A DNA stretch of 64,000 bases, taken from the NCBI GenBank assembly GCA_036346255.1, contig CM070617.1, positions 22,619,080-22,683,079 of the forward strand, read 5' to 3'. Shown piece after piece: positions 60,170-64,000 of the stretch. Each line of letters opens with the position of its first letter. The first letter of the stretch is position 1. A model generated the notes under the pieces. It was not told the DNA's origin. It searched no databases and was given only the letters and a program-made list of their open reading frames with translations. Position numbers and translations under genes: made by a program. The DNA comes from Ampelocalamus luodianensis (taxonomy: Eukaryota; Streptophyta; Magnoliopsida; Poales; Poaceae).

Positions 60170-60540
60170 GGCTATCACAAACGGTTATTTAATACGACCG
60201 TCTGTGATAAGGAATCATAGACGGTTCTAAACAATAACTGTCTGTGATACGTTCCATATCACAGACAGGTGTATTAAGAAACCGTCTGTGATATATCACA
60301 AACGGTTCTTATATAAAACCGTCTGTGATATGGAACATATCACAGACGGTTTGTTTATAGAACCGTCTGTGATAAACTCATATCACAGATTGCCAATAGG
60401 TTTTGTCAGGCTATCACAGACGGTTCTACAGCATAACCGTCTGAGATAAGCTCATATCACAGACGGTTCTATATTAGAACCATCTGTGATTCATTATCAC
60501 AGATGGTTATATAATAAAACCGTCTGTGATAGCCTGACAA
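60170..60540. repeat. CACTA subterminal repeat array (ATCACAGACGGTT palindromes)
   Basis: About 17 copies of a 13-bp motif ATCACAGACGGTT occur in alternating orientation, so neighbouring copies form short hairpins. Such subterminal arrays are the transposase binding regions of CACTA (En/Spm) elements. They lie just past the 3' end of the transposase gene. The terminal CACTA/TAGTG end itself could not be fixed. Confidence 0.85.
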
Positions 60541-60566
60541 AACCTATTAACAATCTGTGGTATCCT

Positions 60567-60804
60567 GACAAAACCTGGTGACAAGTATATATGATGCCAA
60601 GCTCATAACACATTTGACTTCAAAAACCAATTGTCGGTTACAATAAACATCCACATTGACATCAATATCAAAATATATGAGAGATGACAAAACCTGGTGA
60701 CAAGTATATATGATGACAAGCTCATAACACATTTGACTTCGAAAACCAATTATCGGTTACAATGAACGTCCACATTGACATCAATATCAAAATATGTGAG
60801 AGAT
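60567..60804. repeat. 119-bp tandem duplication downstream of the CACTA transposase
   Basis: Units 60567-60685 and 60686-60804 are about 93-95% identical, starting GACAAAACCTGGTGACAAG. They lie between the subterminal array and the transposase 3' end. Confidence 0.9.
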
Positions 60805-60860
60805 TACAAGTCTATAACACATGATGTTATGGAATAAATTAATTACAATAGAGTAAATTC

Positions 60861-63800
60861 TTAATTAAAATATAGCCCTTCATGATGATCGACGTGCATA
60901 TAGCTAGCTTCCTCACTGGGTTCTTCCTCGAGCCTGATGCCATCTCCGAAAGGAGGCAACTCGTCAAATTGATTGTATTCTTCCTCGCCCACTACATTCT
61001 CAACTCCGACAATCCTTCTTTTTCCATGAAAAACTACGTGACGTTTCTTATTTGCCGGATCGGTTACATAAAATACTTGAACAACTTGATTAGCCAGTAA
61101 GAATGGTTCGTCTTTGTATCCGACAGGTCCAAGGTCCACGGCAGTGACGCCGTACTTATCAACCTTCACCTGTGGGAGATGGACTCAACGGCACCGAAAT
61201 AGGGGGATCTTGAAAAGCACGTAGTTGAACTCCCATATCTCCTCTATTTGCCCATAGTATGAGCTCCTCAGCCCATCGGTATTGAATGCATCTATGCGGA
61301 CACCGTTGTTCTGGACTGTGCTCTTCCTATCCTGAGCTGTCGTATAAAATGTGTACTCATTTATGTCGTATCCTTGCCGTGTGACAATTGTAAATTGTGG
61401 CCCTTGTGCCAACCATAGCAGCGTATCATCACTTGATGACCTCCCAGTGATTCGCACCTTTAACCATTCGTTGAACCGACGATTGTGCTCTCTCATGATC
61501 CAAACCTCCAACCGGTTTGGATTCTGTTGGCGTACCATGTCGTTGTGCTCGTCGATGTACAGGGACACTTCGGTCATGTGTTGCAAGACCATGAAATGGG
61601 CTTGAGCGTATGTATCTAGATCGGGAGTGATTGATTTCCTTCCGATGGTCCCGATACCATCCAGTCTCCCGTCATGACGAGATAGAGGCACACCTATCGG
61701 ATCCACCTGAGCGATGTAGTCGACGCAGAACTCAATGACCTCTTCCGTTGCATAACCTTCGATGATGCTGCCATCCGGTCGAGATCGATTCCGTACGTAG
61801 GACTTGAGAATTCCCATGTACCTCTCGAACGGGTACATATGACGTAGGAACACAAGACCGCATATCTTTATCTCTTTCACAAGGTGAACAATAAGATGGA
61901 CCATGATATCAAAAAATGACGGGAGGAAAATACATCGCAAGATGACATAGAGTCGTCACCACCTCGGCCTGCAGAGCATCTAGTCCTTGGGGATCGATGA
62001 CCTTCTGAGCAATTGAGTCGAAGAAATAACACAGCCTCAAGATTGCCACTCGGACCTTGTTCGGCAAGATACTCCTAATTGCAACAGAAAGCATTTGTGT
62101 CATCAGCACATGACATTCATGCTATTTCATACCAATTAATTTCAAATCTTGCATAGAAACAAGTTTCTTAATGTTAGCAGAGTAACCAGACGGGACTGTC
62201 ACACCATGCAAGCTCTAGCATAGTTTGTTTCTCTTGGCCTTGGAGAGAGTGTAGCAAGCTGGGGGAATGTACGTTCGTCCTGTATCAGTCTCTTGCGGTG
62301 CTAACTTGGTCCTTATGTTCATATCGACCAAGTCTCGCTTGCGTTAACACCATCCTTTGTTTTGCCACTAATGTTCAGTAAGAGACCAATCAAGCTATCA
62401 CATATATTCTTCTCCACGTGCATGACGTCGATGCAGTGGCGAACTTCAAAGTGCTCCCAATACGGCAAGTCCCAAAAAATTGACCGGTTCTTCAAGATGT
62501 TCTTCTGACGGGTTCTTAATTGACGTCCCTTCCCAAGCACAACATCGATATCCTTAACCATATCATAGACATCTTTTCCTCTAAAAGCCCTTGGAGCTGA
62601 ACCGTCCTCTTTATTTCCGTTGAATTGTTTCTTCATCTTGCGGTATGGGTGACTCCTGAGAAGGAACCTACAGTGACGCATATACACAGTTTTACGCGAG
62701 TTGTTTAGCCATACACTCTCCATAGCATCTAAGCAGTGCGGACAAGCTTTGGCTCCTTTTGTACTAAAGCCCGATAGGTTACCAAGTGAAGTTCTCTCGT
62801 TTGTATGCATCCTATACCTGTACCCCTTCGTTCCACAGTGTCACAAGATCTTCCAGCAGTGGTGCTAGGTACACATCAATATCATTCCCAGGTTGTTTCG
62901 GTCCTTGGATAAGTAGTGACATCAAAATGTACTTCTGCTTCATACACAACCAAGGAGGAAGGTTGTACATGCATAGATTCACAGGCCAGGTGCTATGTCG
63001 GCTGCTTATGTTACCGAAAAGATTCATTCCATCTGTACTCAACCCTAACCTTATGTTCCTCGGTTCTGCACCGAACTCTTCGAAGCTCCGATCGAAGTTT
63101 CTCCACTGAGCAGAATCAGCAGAATCTTTCTTACGGTCCTCCGAGTGCCAACGCACCAATCTTGCCTCCTTTGGGTTTGCAAATAAACGCTTCAAACGTG
63201 GGATCACAGGCAGATACCACAACATCTTAGCAGGAGGTCCTTGCTTCAACCTAGCGATGTCGAGCTTGTATCGGGATGCTTTGCACACGGGACATACATG
63301 CATGTCTGCATACTCTTTACGGTAGAGGATACAATCGTTCGGACATGCATGTATTCTTTCTACTTCCATTCCCAATGGACAAAGAACCTTCTTTGCTTGG
63401 TAGGTGGTGTTGGGCAACACGTTTCCCTCCGGAAGAATGTCCGCTAGGAGACCTAACAACGCCGTGAAACTCTTATCGGACCAACTATTGATTGCCTTTA
63501 ATTTAAGCAGTTCAATCACGGTTGACAATCTTGTGTATTCCAGCTTGCAGCTAGGGAATAAAGGTCTCACCGAGTCCTCCATTAAGCGCTCAAATTTACA
63601 AAACTCTCTCTCACTGTAGTTCTCTTCTGCATCGCGTAGCATCTGATCCAGATTGTCATCGTGTGACCTATCCTCATCAAAAGCACAGTCTACATCCGGC
63701 ATATTCGTTGACTTCCTCGGCGATGTCGTTATTACTAACTTTCTGTGTAATCTGCTTTTCACCGAGACTGGTTCAACATGTATACCCTTTTTTGATACCC

Positions 63801-63994
63801 CTTCGAATCAAGTGTGCTTCTATCTGCGCCGGGTTGGTAAACATCTTCAAATTACCGCAATCAATGCATGAACAGTACATAAATTTTATCCCCTTCTTCA
63901 ACATATCCAGCTCGGCGGTTCTTCTAAAAGCAACCACACCATTAATATACTCTTGACTCACACGGTTCATACCATACATCCATTTTCGGTCCAT
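60861..63994 (-). pseudogene. CACTA/En-Spm (TNP2-type) transposase, broken, upstream part possibly outside the window
   Basis: The start ATG is at 63994 (MDRKWMYGMNRVSQEYINGV), the transposase-associated domain with its CSCIDCGN zinc-like motif. Then 63762-62812 and 62810-62319 carry the transposase_21 domain (HACPNDCILYRKEYADMHVC; WRNFDRSFEEFGAEPRNIR; KGAKACPHCLDAMES; HCIDVMHVEKNICDSLIGLL). Segments 62109-61909 and 61940-61185 carry the DUF4218-like part (FFDIMVHLIVHLVKEI, PFERYMGILKSYVRNRSRPD) and the DUF4216-like part. The 61169-60861 segment ends the protein (FHGKRRIVGVENVVGEEEYN). The breaks are stop codons at 63773-63775, 62812-62814 and 61185-61187, each where Trp is expected, plus frameshifts near 63765 and 61925 and a short deletion near 62790. 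It would cut at the CACTA ends; not functional as read. Confidence 0.93.
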
Positions 63995-64000
63995 CTACGC

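Noticed and set aside
60170..60540. Regular palindromic repeats resembling a CRISPR array
   Set aside because: Motifs alternate in orientation with irregular short spacers and lie beside a CACTA transposase in plant nuclear DNA; they are transposon subterminal repeats.

Overview
This window is nuclear DNA from a flowering plant, almost certainly a grass (Poaceae). Its genes have many exons and GT-AG introns, first exons and CpG-rich promoters are GC-rich, and both complete proteins match grass families. The rest is dense in typical grass transposons: MULEs, PIF/Harbinger, hAT MITEs, CACTA/En-Spm, Tat-lineage and other Ty3/gypsy, and Ty1/copia. Nothing points to bacteria, phage or an organelle. 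The species cannot be resolved from the sequence alone.

Three host genes are supported. (1) Positions 245-467 (+) are the last coding exon of a RING-CH type zinc-finger membrane protein; the rest lies outside the window. (2) Positions 8663-4324 (-) are an intact 12-exon inositol phosphorylceramide synthase gene (327 aa) with both catalytic His/Asp motifs. All exon phases join correctly. Its introns carry a MULE-type MITE, an hAT-type MITE and a 78-bp tandem duplication. Its 3' end lies in a near-identical 931/934-bp tandem duplication (2873-3803 and 3804-4737) that copies the last exon, the 3' UTR and part of exon 11. (3) Positions 27361-25882 (-) are an intact 5-exon gene (357 aa) for a conserved plant-specific protein of unknown function. 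Broken host-gene remains include a CYP90A-like P450 fragment at 13.8-14.2 kb.

Mobile DNA by region. 10.7-13.2 kb: decayed PIF/Harbinger transposase and its MYB/SANT partner (-). 14.2-17.2 kb: 5' LTR, primer-binding site and start of the internal region of a truncated LTR element. 19.2 kb: hAT-like MITE. 22-24.3 kb: GC-rich non-autonomous DNA elements. 27.9-28.2 kb: MULE MITE. 28.26-39.98 kb: a MULE with long terminal inverted repeats and a 9-bp target duplication, whose right arm holds a 9-kb decayed Tat-lineage gypsy element with an antisense extra ORF and a 3' LTR. 40.8-41.1 kb: MITE. 43.0-44.1 kb: internally deleted copia derivative. 44.5-45.0 and 47.1-48.0 kb: GC-cored elements. 48.2-50.1 kb: fold-back element. 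51.3-52.3 kb: gypsy 3' tail. 52.8-57.4 kb: a second MULE with a solo LTR nested in its left arm, both target duplications readable. 58.5-58.8 kb: second copy of the 27.9-kb MITE. 59.7-64.0 kb: 3' part of a CACTA element with minisatellites, a palindromic subterminal array and a broken TNP2-type transposase (-).

The region reads as sparse genes separated by nested, mostly dead transposons. Many stop codons in these coding remains fall where Trp, Gln or Arg is expected, which fits C-to-T decay of methylated DNA. No rRNA, tRNA or CRISPR array was recognised. Splice sites, target duplications and inverted repeats were read by eye, and protein families were recognised from memory without a database search.
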